NCBI GenBank assembly: GCA_017591395.1
Contig: WEDG01002568.1
Location: 186,001-250,000 of the forward strand
Direction: 5' to 3'
Length of the DNA: 64,000 bases
Origin: Schistocephalus solidus
Lineage: Eukaryota; Platyhelminthes; Cestoda; Diphyllobothriidea; Diphyllobothriidae
Positions 33,802-44,439 of this stretch are shown one piece after another. Numbering within the stretch: the first letter of the stretch is position 1; each line of letters opens with the position of its first letter. Under the pieces are notes generated by a model that did not search any database, had not been told where the DNA came from, and saw nothing but the letters and a program-made list of their open reading frames with translations. The position numbers and the translations under genes were made by a program.

Positions 33802-36800
33802 CTGTGAGCCAGGTACAGTGGTTGGGCAGTAGGCAGGAGCACAAAACAGGTAGGTACTCCATTATATGTAACCCCAAAGCCAGTAGAATATCAGCTATGT
33901 GAGTTAATTTTAGGACACCTGGCTTGTTCTACCCTTCAAGATGGTTGATTGAAAAATTACTCTGTATGCATTGCTTGGTATTCATACACTTTACTAATTA
34001 CCACACAAAGTTGTGCGATGTGATTTGGCAACGGTTATCGAACACAACCTCATCACTGGGAAAAAGCTATTCACGATCATAATTTAACTCCGACATTTTT
34101 CCAGTGACATCAACTATAAGAATTCAACAGGTGGCAACTGGACGGCGCTAACAGTACTGGCAGTCGTCAGAGCTAACATAGAAACATCTTAATATCAGAG
34201 TTTTTATACCTTGAGCATGTAGAAGCAATAGGAATTATCCTTTATGGGGCATAAACAACTCATTGTGGAACCTTACCAATTAACTGATTGTACATGAAGG
34301 GGAATCGAAACCTAGTTGTAGCCACATTTTACATAAACATTGATCCACTTAACACGATTAGCGAAAAAACCATTCAGAAAACCGGAATCCTCTTGTTGGC
34401 AGAATACTTCCAGGTAAAAATCTGTGGAAAAAAGCAAAACTCACAATCTCCGTTACAAGGGTGCAAATGAAGGTTTGTGGCTCAAACATTTCCAGTACAC
34501 GCTTAACCAGCTCAAGATAACATGGTAAAGCGATATTGGTCTCAAAACTGGCGTAAGAGAACTCCGGTTCCGGTGTGACATGCACAGTAAAGTACTCGTC
34601 CTAAAACGTATGAAAACAAACGTCTGTGAAACTATTCCACGTTCCTGATAATCTAAAAAGATAGTAAACATGGTCCAACGCCATTATTTACATAATTCGA
34701 AGCTAATAAGAACAAGTACACTGATGATTAGCATTATCAAAAAATAAAAAGTATAGTTACCCACCTTATCCATTAGTCCGTTCACAGAATAACCACACGG
34801 TTCAAAAAGATAGGCCGACAAACGACTTTTAGGAAAGAGTTTTGAAATTCCAGAGAGCTGAAAAGGAAGATGGACGACTTTAATAGCGAGAAAGAAAACT
34901 CTGTAATGGGAATTTTTTATTGGAATATTTTCAGGAAATGAGACAGAATTAATGGAAGTCAGGAAATGCCAAATACTTGGTTGAACATCTCAAGGACGGC
35001 CTTAGCAGGATAATACATTCAAGTTAGGCTGGTGCAGGTAACAAATTGGGTTTGGCGCAGAACTCGGGTTAACGGCGGCCTGCGTTGGCATTCTAACTTA
35101 GGGCTTCGAGTTTACCTGGTACATCAGGCTGAAAAGTGTCACCACCACAACCTCGAGGATTAGCTTTCAGATAAGATGTTAAACACACAAGCACTCAGCG
35201 AAGATACGGGTGAAGTGGGTTTGTAGGAGCCTGAGGTGAAATAATTTATCAGTTTCAAGCAGACAGTCATAAAACATTGGCATGTATTTCAAAAGAGATT
35301 GGCTGCAAAATTGATTATAGAAAAATAAGCCATTATCTGACAAAAAACGAAAGAGTTGTACATACATCGGTCGCCTCCTTAGCTGATGCAACATTACAGG
35401 CGTAAAAGAACCTCATCTTTTTGGGGTTGAGGTCCCGCATTATGACCTTAAACGAAAAAACAAAAGCCTATCAAGAAAGGAACCCGAATCATTTAACAAA
35501 CAGGAAATGGTCCTCGACTTCTATGAAAGTGATGCTCGGATCGAAACCAACAGTGTTTGAAACTGAAAGAAGACATGAGCCTCTGCAAGGTAAGCATAAG
35601 ATACACCTAGACTATGCTTAAAAATGCATGAGAAGCTGGAAGACGACGGATAATTTATGATAATAAATTTGCATTTGGTTCTTCATTTGTTGCTCAAAAT
35701 GAACAAAACGCAGGGCGAACACACGGCCAATTTTTCAGGAAAAGTGAAAATGCAACTATCGTGTAGAGCACGAGACGAGGCAAAGGAAAATAGTGACTGA
35801 TGAGAAGTCGACTCACTCTCTTTGACCTTGGATCGTATTCAAGCGTGTGTAACATAGTAAGGAAAGGATAAAGAAAGAAAACGGAACAGTCTACGTAGTA
35901 AAATAATATAAATTCTGGATCCTAAGGTATAAAAGCCTAAGCACTCTTTTACATGAAGTAAATATGCCTTAATTTTTGCCCATATCCGCTCGTTCGTTTG
36001 CGGCCTCGTCTAGTCCAACCTTCAAAATGTGACGACGGACTGAATGGACTATTGCATATACAAACATCAACCATTGTGTTTTTTTCGTTGGGTTTTCGAC
36101 TGATGTGAATACTCTCACAGCGATAATTATTATCAACGAATTCCTCCCATGTATACAAATGTTCGTCTCAAATATTTGAAAATGACATTCGTGACAAGTC
36201 CTCATTTTATTTAAAGTCATAAAAACTAAGCATTGGTTACTGTTTGTAATCTGAAATACGTCATTATGGGTTTTGCGGATCAGATCATGGAAGAATATAA
36301 ATTCCCTGAATATTGCTCTATTCGGCGAAGGCTTCAGTTACTGCAGGTAACAGACAGCCAATATGATCAGTACTAATTAAGGCAGAAGCTACCATATTTT
36401 GGAGGTCCGTGGAACATTCTCGGTAAATATCTTAACAAGCTTCTTCACGAGAAGATTCTGCCTCAAGAGGTGAGGGGAACTGGTTCGAAATCTTTCTTCC
36501 CGGTGATCTACTTGATTTTAGTTTGTGTACGTACACTGGGGTGACCGATGCCACGAAATGTTAACCGAATTTCTGGAGTGCGATTACGGATAAGAAGTCG
36601 CAGTACCGATCATCGTGCGACATAATCTCAGGATATTTCAGGCAGGTCAGGATGCCGGCTTTTGAATGCAAGTCTGCCTGCAAAAAGAGGATTCGGTAAA
36701 CCCCTACTAGTTAATTAGTATGTATTTTTTATCTTAATTTTCGATGCCTAATAAATTCAGATATAATTTCTAGAGAACATGTCCAAAAATATCCTTTCTT

Positions 36801-39800
36801 GTACTCATGTGATCGTCAAGCATCGACTCTGCAAATTATAACGTCGAATAAAAGTTGGCCTTCCGTTTTTAAGTCTTCCAAATTGTATCCCCTTTGTTCT
36901 TTTATTAATGTACCTTCTGAAGTGTAAATCCACTGAAAAGTTATATGAAAACAAAATGGTTTCCTAAATCTCAAAGAGGACGTATGATATTCGTTTCATG
37001 GAAAGCATACAGTCCGTAGACTGAAAACCTTAAAGATAACTGCAAGGGCAGATTGGGCTCAAAATAGTCGGGAATTGGAAAACGTTTCAAAACCCATATG
37101 CACCCTTCCCTTCAGTATAATATTTGAAACGGTAATTTGCCACAGAACGAGTATGATGAAACATATTTGGCTTATGTTTCTACGAAATATATTTTTGGAT
37201 TATGTCTCTAAAATATATTTAGATTTCTAAGAGAATCGAAAGTCAATAAATAAGTGTATCCTACTTAAATAGTCGTTTTTACGAAGTCAAGTTTCTATTG
37301 GCGACAGGAATCCTGATATTTCTGAAATATCTTGTGATTAGGTTGCAAGCTAAGTAATATTACAGCCCCGCTTAAATTATCCTTCCTAAGCGAAAGAGCA
37401 TTTCAAAATTTGCATTGATATACAATGACATTGGCCATCGACTGTAGCAGATTTCAATCGGACACTGCGAGCTCTATGCAACGGTTTCGTATGACCAAGG
37501 TAAACCCGCATTGACCGAAAGCCTGTTACCTTGATTTTTTACGGCCGTTGCAATAACCTTTATTTCGATATGACTGTATCAACACTGTAGGATTTATAGC
37601 CACGGAAGAACTTCTGATTTTTTAAAAGTTGCCCAAACACACCAAAACGGCGACCCTGAAAACATTTTCTACAAGAAAGATGGTAAACGCTTATGGTTGA
37701 GCGCGGGCTGAATACCAACATTTGACGCATACTAGAAGCACCAACCTAGTTTTTGCGTTTCGGATATAATCTATGGGCCCATGTCCTGTTATTCACAAAA
37801 AAATCAGAAACGTAGGTCATTTTTATATCTTTAACATGAACGCTGTCATAACTCAAGTCATAGGTACCATACTGAGATGCACTGATTGCCATTGCCGAGA
37901 GCATCCACATTGACTCCCTGCTACAAGTGTCTGTGCTTCAAATCAAAGTCGGCGTTAGACCAAGGCATTAAATTAAGAGATCACGTTTCCAGTTGCAGAG
38001 TTACCTGCTGTCTAACACACGTTAAAGCGCCTAGTTGATAGAAAACTACCAGACCGATAAACATTAATTTTTGTCGAATGGAAAAGTTTCAAGGACAAGA
38101 ACAGGCGCAGACAGGTGTCGTGATATTCACGGACTAAACAAGGCAAGGTGCATAGTGCAGGGTACGAGGATCTCAACTACCAGAGCGAAGAAAAACAATG
38201 TAGAGTTCAGTCAAGCAACCAATGGCGACGGCTTAATATGGTTAGAATAGCACACGCGTATAGCGACTACAATCTTCTTGCCTCAACTGTTTGGCCTGGT
38301 GGTTCGTCCGTCATTCTCTGAGCCGACTGCCCGCAGTAGAAATTCCTAGATAAGCAGAGACAAAAATTCAGTTGGCATGGAAACGCACTATTAGAGGTAA
38401 TAAAAAAATGCCTACATGCTGATAATCAACCAAAAACTGAACACTGTTTTGACAATTTGCGGATATGCCTATGTTACGGCACAAAAACGACGAATATTGG
38501 ATTTTAATTGATATGAATGGACGGGAAGGTAGTGGTACAACCCTTAATATCGGTCAAATAAGTAAATCTGGGTTTTGTTTGAGATAAAGGGTAAAACACG
38601 ACAAATTATATCAAATAGAAGTGATCGGCGGACAATAATATACCATGACTATTTCGTTCCAAAAAACAGGCACCTACCAGCAGTCTCTATTAAGACGTCC
38701 AAACGTGTAGCCCGCTCCGTCTAAAGACAATCAATATAATATTGGCAAAAATCGCTTGACGAATGGGTACAATATACTTCGTATATTCACTGTGTGAAAA
38801 CAAGAAGAGTCAACGATTTTGAACCTTTTTTACAGCTTAAATTTCCATTAAAGCGAATAAAAATGCATTTATGTGTTGCCAAGTATTAACTGCAGCGCCA
38901 TAAACAATCTGTTAGGTGTTTTGCGTAGGATTGGCAAATTAAGAGTTGTATGACTTCTACAGGCACGTGCGAAATATTACAAATAAGAAAGGGAACTCTG
39001 GGGAGGTCAAGTAATGGCCTTGGCCCTAGGGCGTAACATGCGCCATGGAGTACTACAGACCAGATTACGAGTCGATTTTCCATACGTTTTCTGGGAGAAG
39101 GTGCAAACGAATTCGCCTCCAGACATATTTTAATGTGATACCTCATTCCTACACACAAACGAGGACTAAAAACCGAGCTAATATCGGTTTAAAACAGAAC
39201 AAGTAAACGAGTTAAGCCCAATTGTCCTGCGGAACCTCTGCGAAAAACGTCTACACAGAGTACAAATTAAAATGCATAAGTAAGATAGTCGCAAGACTTA
39301 AAGCATTGGCGCATAGTATTTGATAAGTAAATGGCTATATCGGCTTTCGGAGCATCGGCAAACAGAAATAAGCCACTGATTCTTAGTTAATGGCCTATCA
39401 ACATGACTGGAATGAGCCAGGAAAGTATACTAGGTAGGAACGATTTTTGGGATTACAAAATACAGTTTTTTTCAGTTTTTATGTCCCTTAATTTCCTTAA
39501 AAAACATTGCTTAACGGACATCAAAACTTTTAAGAGGCAACTGCAATAAGTTCCAATATACCAGTCGAAACATCTTACAAATAAAGGCAGCAAAACACTT
39601 TTCCTTCTTAGTGAAATGGTATGTTTGTAAAGCAGTTTATAATCAGGATCAAAATACGAAGGTAAATATCTGCAAATTTCAAAAACAATATAGCTGAAAA
39701 ATACGAATGTCAAAAGAAGCATTCGCAAGCAAGGCATATAATAAGAATAAAGAGCGAGGAAGGCTGAACTCACTGTCGCAGAAAGGTTGAATAATTTTTA

Positions 39801-42747
39801 GCTAGAGATGGAAATTAAATAATATTTCAGTTATTTAACAATTTCAGTATAGACTTATTTATTAGGATTTAAAACAGGATGAATTAAAACCAAATATTCT
39901 GAAGACTCAGGAAGAATATGGCGATTCGTATGAAATCCCCAATTTTCAAAATATGTCACAAAGCAAAACGCATTTATTTTCTGAGAATGATTAAGTTGTT
40001 CAAGTTTACTGCCTTTAATTGTCCGAATGTATAACCACATGTTGCAAAAAATCATGAACTATCTGCATAGTGGAAGTGAAGTCATTGATTCTATTTTTAG
40101 GGGTATGCATCGATTTTAAATATCTGTCTCGGGGATTTTGCAGCCTGCAAATAAATACGTCATGAAACAACTGAATGATCCGACCTTTGTTATAGCCTAT
40201 TACTTGGCTATCTGTATTCGTTTCTTATTCAGGTACAGATGAAAGCAACTCAAGGTATCTTCCGTTTTTCTGCTAGAAGACTACCATGAGCTGTGGTATG
40301 AGACCTTAGGTTGGAGCTGGATGAGCAGTCAGTAGTGAATTGCTGGTAAAGCAGTGCAGTTGTTCCTAGGTTTCCAGCACGTTCGGCTTCCAACAGTCTA
40401 TGGATAGACTGAAAGAGGCCTAACTGGATTTTGAAAGTCAGCCAGTAAATAATTTATTGACTTCAAATATTAAGGTCACTCTTACGTGAGGATAGTGGTG
40501 ATATGAAGCGCGAGGGAGGAAGAAAATTTCAGAAGACGCACTTGATCTTCGCGACTCTTCCAGACTGAAGTAGATCCGGACGTTGGCTGCAATTCTAACT
40601 GTAACCCACCGACTGTGCAGCCCTAATTTGCGACTGCATAAGTACGACATAATGGAATACCTTGGAAAGACAGCATTCCAGCCGACATTTACAAGTACTG
40701 TTTGAAGGTTTCACGAATATGGGACACAACGGTATGTAACAAGAGCCTAAACCTCAGAGTGTGGCAAATTTATCCGAAATATTTCATAGGAAATATAACT
40801 GCAAGAGTCGCTCTGCTAGCAAATATCCGTACGTGGTCTCCAGAACTTTGTACGGTCCTTATTAAATCAAGTCCGGTTGTACGATGAAGTTTCAAACAGA
40901 ATTAGCAACTGCGAATCTCTTCTGCGATGCGGTCGTACTAACCTATATGTTGAACTTCAGAGGACAATTAAATATTGTCGGAATGAGCGACAAGTAAATC
41001 TCATATGAAGCATTAATTAGGCGTCGGTATTCGTTTCATTGCTGTTGGTTATTCATCATCGCACTGGAACTGCAACAGGCGGCTAACACAAAACGAGGAC
41101 CGACGTTCAAGTCAATGGGCAGGAAACAATCTTTTAGCTGTCACATTTTGCGGCAATTGAGGATTTCTCGGTTCGCAGCAAATTTCAAATAGGTGACGGA
41201 CTAGATATCAGTGCACGTTGGTAGAATGGTCCGGATTGGTTCATAATTGTGATCCGTCCATAAGTAAACTTGGCCATGCTAAAGACGCTGAGATGCAGGT
41301 GAACGTTTTGTTAGACGTACTGTGGATGCTATTTAAGATATAACAGAAGGTTTTAATGCGAGAAATCGGTTCAGACATGATGGACGGAGAAACGTTTGAA
41401 CGTGGCGATGACGGGTACAAACATCTTTATAACTCTGTCTAGCGGCCATAGCTTTTTTATCTCGTCAATATCTCCAGAATCGGTTTCAGATCAGACAAAA
41501 TACTAGGCCATCCAAACAGCCCTTTCTTGCACATAATAATTAGTCTACGTCGGCAGAAGAAATTTTTTGCATTCACATTTTCGATTATACGAGATGGGCC
41601 CCAATATATTGATTTTTCAAATAGTGTTATCAGTCAACAGCCCATAAGGTCCCACAGGTTAACAACCATTGAGTTACGCCCTGCAAAATTAAAGGATGAG
41701 GTAGAACTATTGAAAATTATTACAAAAAAGTGCTCCAACGCACATTCTCGGAACGATTAACATTCTATTATATGCAGGATCAAGATTCCTCCACATGAGC
41801 AAGCCGAATAAAAACGAGAATAGCAAACAACGAGATCAGGCTAAAATATTAAGGAAGCAAAATAAGATGGTTGGCTGTGTTACGGATTACATCCGCATTT
41901 AGTTTGCATGCATTTTCAAGAGTACCCATAAAAAAGTAGCCCTTAGCATCAAAACCTCTGACAGACAAAAACTTCAAACGCGGAAAACATACGATGTTAT
42001 AGAAATGATCCAGTAAATAGATAAATTCATCGCATATGACTTGATTTGGCAAAATAATAATCTCGTTTTCTGCTTACTTCATTTGAAAATTCTCTCTGTG
42101 AAGGTGGCTGAAGTTCCGGAAATAAGTAAGACCGTCTGGAATAGTAAAGCTAAAATATTTCCAAAAATTGGAAGCTTGATAAAATGAACAGGAAGGATCA
42201 AATAACATGTAATATATGATTATGCGAAGTTATGTTAGGACATTATACAAAAAGTAAACAATGAAACCTACTCAAGAATTGTTAGCTTTTATGACTCTGT
42301 CAACACTAATATCTGCAATGAACCACTTACCACATATTTCGTAAAGCCTAGTTCATAGGCAAATTCAGTCAACGGTTTGAGCGTTTTAAGGAGAGTTGTT
42401 TTTCCACATGTTTTCAGAATAATTCGGTTCCGTGTGATAAAGAAACTACTCTCACTGGGGAAAAGTTTTAGTGAAAATCAGATTAATGTTACCTCAACAA
42501 GAAGGCAATCTGAAACTCATTGCGAATTTCAGCCAAAACAGTGCATCGAGCCAGGTCAAGGATGTATCGAATCTGTTTTCTGAATGATAAAGCGTCTTAA
42601 ATTAGCAACGTGTTTCATACCTCGTTAACTGGCGCATATCAGGCACAGTTTTGCTTTCCAATACATCTGGCTCTGGACCGAAAAACCACATTTCTAACAG
42701 TTTTTTTCTGTCCCTTCGTAAATATTTTCCGACTGTCGCTCATCCAT
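33710..42747 (-). CDS. AMD1: S-adenosylmethionine decarboxylase proenzyme, 11 exons, one frame break in exon 1
   Basis: Exons, 5' to 3' on the - strand: 42747-42621, 42579-42493, 42454-42331, 42149-42078, 42039-41993, 41957-41884, 35562-35498, 35446-35366, 34857-34765, 34600-34408, 33801-33710. All introns are GT-AG and phases agree. Total is 1055 nt, one short of 352 codons. The enzyme decarboxylates AdoMet for spermidine and spermine synthesis. It self-cleaves at Glu-Ser to form the pyruvoyl group. Visible landmarks: EGTEK near the N-terminus, SESSFF (cleavage site), ILKTCGKTTLL (catalytic Cys), YYSRRS, CGYSVNG and VHVTPEPEFSY (the Ser and His used in processing). Expected length is about 351 aa against about 334 in mammals. 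The one defect is an A7 run in exon 1. The middle exons 41993-42039 and 41884-41957 are the least certain. Intron 6 is 6.3 kb. Confidence 0.92.
34408..34600 (-). CDS. AMD1: AMD1 exon 10: TPEPEFSY
   Basis: Acceptor cgttttag bounds the exon, which encodes DEYFTVHVTPEPEFSYASFE and on through FICTLVTE. The processing His (human His243) and the catalytic Glu of PEPEF are present. I place the donor at ggaa|gtattc because phase 1 then joins the last exon. A stronger-looking gtgagt at 34444 would end at 34445 but break phase. Confidence 0.9.
34765..34857 (-). CDS. AMD1: AMD1 exon 9: CGYSxNG processing Ser
   Basis: Acceptor ccttttcag and donor aag|gtgggt bound the exon, phase 0 at both ends. It encodes LSGISKLFPKSRLSAYLFEP then CGYSVNGLMDK. 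The Ser of CGYS corresponds to human Ser229, used in proenzyme processing. Confidence 0.93.
35366..35446 (-). CDS. AMD1: AMD1 exon 8
   Basis: Acceptor ttttttcgtttaag and donor gat|gtatgt bound the exon, phase 0 at both ends. It encodes VIMRDLNPKKMRFFYACNVA and SAKEATD, matching the FYxKDxxTAKDVT region that precedes the SGI motif. Confidence 0.88.
35498..35562 (-). CDS. AMD1: AMD1 exon 7
   Basis: Acceptor gtcttctttcag and donor ctgttt|gttaaa bound the exon. It encodes SNTVGFDPSITFIEVEDHFL then F. Joined to exon 8, DHFLFVIMRDLNP aligns residue by residue with the D-Q-T-L-E-x-L-M-x-x-L-D-P block of animal AMD1. Confidence 0.7.
35563..41883 (-). other. AMD1 intron 6, about 6.3 kb
   Basis: AT-rich DNA with no recognised gene, RNA or transposon. 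Open frames at 35949-36158, 38886-39158 and 39453-39773 lack motifs and splice support. It contrasts with the 35-41 nt introns elsewhere in the gene. Confidence 0.6.
41884..41957 (-). CDS. AMD1: AMD1 exon 6
   Basis: Encodes GFDAKGYFFMGTLENACKLN, aligning with the G-x-A-Y-C-M-G block of the family. The acceptor is tctgtcag. The donor chosen is cc|gtaaca because phase 1 fits the next exon. An alternative donor, gat|gtaatc, would end at 41891. Confidence 0.65.
41993..42039 (-). CDS. AMD1: AMD1 exon 5, tentative
   Basis: It is bounded by a 38-nt intron (gtaagc...aaatcaag) and a 35-nt intron (gtatgt...tgtcag). In phase it gives SYAMNLSIYWIISIT. Another frame reads CDEFIYLLDHFYN, which looks more like the family but does not fit the splice phases. 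The exact structure here is uncertain. Confidence 0.5.
42078..42149 (-). CDS. AMD1: AMD1 exon 4
   Basis: Acceptor ggaaatattttag and donor gaa|gtaagc bound the exon, phase 0 at both ends. It encodes LYYSRRSYLFPELQPPSQRE and FSNE, the counterpart of the FYSRKNF...P block in animal AMD1. Confidence 0.85.
42331..42454 (-). CDS. AMD1: AMD1 exon 3: pyruvoyl cleavage site and catalytic Cys
   Basis: Acceptor cttttccccag and donor gtg|gtaagt bound the exon. It encodes ESSFFITRNRIILKTCGKTT and on to LGFTKYV. Glu-Ser is the self-cleavage site and Cys in KTCG is the catalytic acid, equivalent to human Cys82. The phase is exact with both neighbours. Confidence 0.93.
42493..42579 (-). CDS. AMD1: AMD1 exon 2
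   Basis: Acceptor ctttatcattcag and donor gttgag|gtaaca bound the exon. It encodes KQIRYILDLARCTVLAEIRN and on to FQIAFLL. It ends two bases into the Ser codon of S-E-S-S. The flanking introns are 41 and 38 nt. Confidence 0.88.
42621..42747 (-). CDS. AMD1: AMD1 exon 1, with homopolymer frame break
   Basis: ATG at 42747-42745 opens MDERQSENIYEGTEK. An A7 run (complement of 42691-42697) follows, after which this frame reaches a stop at once. The family-like continuation KLLEMWFFGPEPD lies in another frame. One extra A, or two fewer, would join them. The donor is ag|gtatga. The Glu residues of EGTE correspond to the putrescine/processing region of mammalian AMD1. A sequencing indel in the homopolymer is the simplest explanation, with a null allele or pseudogene as the alternative. 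Confidence 0.8.
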
Positions 42748-43720
42748 GTTAACAGTCATTGTGTAATTTTGAAGGCTAAAAATTCAAGAAAAAAACAATA
42801 ACTTAGCATGTTTCTTGTAGTGGGGTCTATTTAACTACAAAAGGAAAGCACTAGTCCCAAAGGAGACAACAAGTATACATTTAGCACTTGCCTTTAAATC
42901 TTGCTTCATCTCTTAAGTCAAATTATGACTACTTGACGAAAAAAACTATCAATATCTGTCTTTCTTCAGAAATTTGTCTGAAAAACGAATGAAGAAGAAC
43001 AATTCTGGCTGGCGTTTTATGGGAAAACATCTTTCTTTACAGGCGAAAGTTCCCTGGAAGACAGCACCTTTTGCGATAATCAAGCGAATCATTTTTCAAA
43101 GCGATTTTAATACGCTTATTATTCAAAGTTTGTCAAACTTAAATCCAATTCTATCTTTATTTCCATAAGAGACTCAAAAAGGTTTTAAAACTGCACAGAT
43201 CTCACTAAACCACTTATAAATTCCTGCTCACATGGCATCTCGACTATACAAAGACATTTTTACTCCATCCCCTACAAGTGTTTATGTGTATACAAAATGC
43301 AATTAGAGTTTTTCCCCTTCAAAGTACTTAAAAAAGTCGTAAACAAATAAGCCGAGATGTTTAAACAACAAACGCGTATGCATAATAATTATTTTGTCAT
43401 TAAAATGACATATCAAGTAAAACCAGGGACCCTCAGAGCAATTAAATACAGTTTTTCATAAGTGTTTCTTCGTGAATCGATCAAAAGCTCTGTGTTCCAT
43501 TTGTTTTTTATAAGTTTCATAACCATTTATACTAACTTGCAAGCAATCACTGTAAAATTTGATTAGTTAAAGTAAAATATGTCTGCTTACAAGCAGAAAA
43601 GTTAACAAAATTTGGCATAAATGATGCAGATTTACTGCGATGCATTTTTCAACACTTGCCGCGGATTAAACGGTGACATTCAGAGAAAGATATATAAATA
43701 ATAATCAAGGGGACCATTTC
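42748..43720. other. AMD1 5' flank
   Basis: AT-rich sequence upstream of the AMD1 start on the - strand. The promoter should lie here, but I see no confident TATA or initiator. No gene supported. Confidence 0.4.
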
Positions 43721-44430
43721 TGAAATTATTAAGTATAGATTATGGAGTCATTTCCTCCCGGACGTTTTGGGGTCACACCCAAAATTTCATTGTTCGGATC
43801 ACCTGACTCCATGTTCCGCACGTAATCATTTCAGAACTTATTTTCTTGATTATTCTCTGGATTTAATATAGCAGAAAGCACATGGAGAACGCTGCATGAT
43901 CCACTGAGGAGCCGAAACCTTCGTTGCAGCGTTATGCGGCAGCAGAAACATAGGCGAAACACGTGTCTGGGTTATTAGCTAGTGCCTATATCGGAAGTAC
44001 GGTATACCATCTTTGCCATATATATAGCGACAGAAACGATGTAGTTTGGGGGTTAATTGATACAGAACTGTTTCGGACTTATTAGCCTTAATTCAGTCAA
44101 TCATAACCCTGACAACCAGGTGGAACCGGAAACACAAACACGCGCAAACACAGATGGCGCAGATGGTCCACAACTGAAGTTTACCAGATAAGTCATTGAA
44201 ACGAAATTCATCAGTGCCTCACCATCTATTATTCTGTCACTGCAGAGCGAAGGTTTCTTCACGTAGGAATGGGCTCACACCGATCCAATTGACTTCCCGA
44301 AACAATCAAGCTTCATTTGGGTAATAAGCGTCACGGACAAGCAACCACCTAACCAGGCCGAAGTCGGTCAAGCAATAAAAGCAGAGGGTTTCGGGCTTAT
44401 TTACCTTCATTCAGCCAAGCATAACCAAGC
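43720..44430. repeat. Repeat block with hammerhead-like hairpin
   Basis: Around 43889-43932 aacgctgca and tgcagcgtt are exact complements enclosing atgatccactgaggagccga and aaccttcgt. This resembles a hammerhead core (CUGAUGA, UCC/GGA helix II, GAAAC, CUUC-capped helix III) with an inserted base. A related string, reverse-oriented, lies at about 44228-44262. Near 44060-44120 and 44375-44430 the phrase gacttattagccttaattcag recurs in altered form. Confidence 0.5.
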
Positions 44431-44439
44431 ATATATATA

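Noticed and set aside
34445..34600. AMD1 exon 10 ending at the strong gtgagt donor
   Set aside because: It leaves phase 0, which does not fit the terminal exon. The weaker donor at 34408 gives phase 1 and the expected C-terminal length. Kept only as an alternative.
35179..35394. 71-codon reverse frame as a gene
   Set aside because: It overlaps AMD1 exon 8 in the wrong frame. The exon reading is the one that matches the family.
38886..39158. 90-codon reverse frame as an AMD1 exon
   Set aside because: It contains CYALGPRP but does not align with the AMD1 CMG block and has no phase-compatible splice sites. The block is already supplied at 41884-41957.
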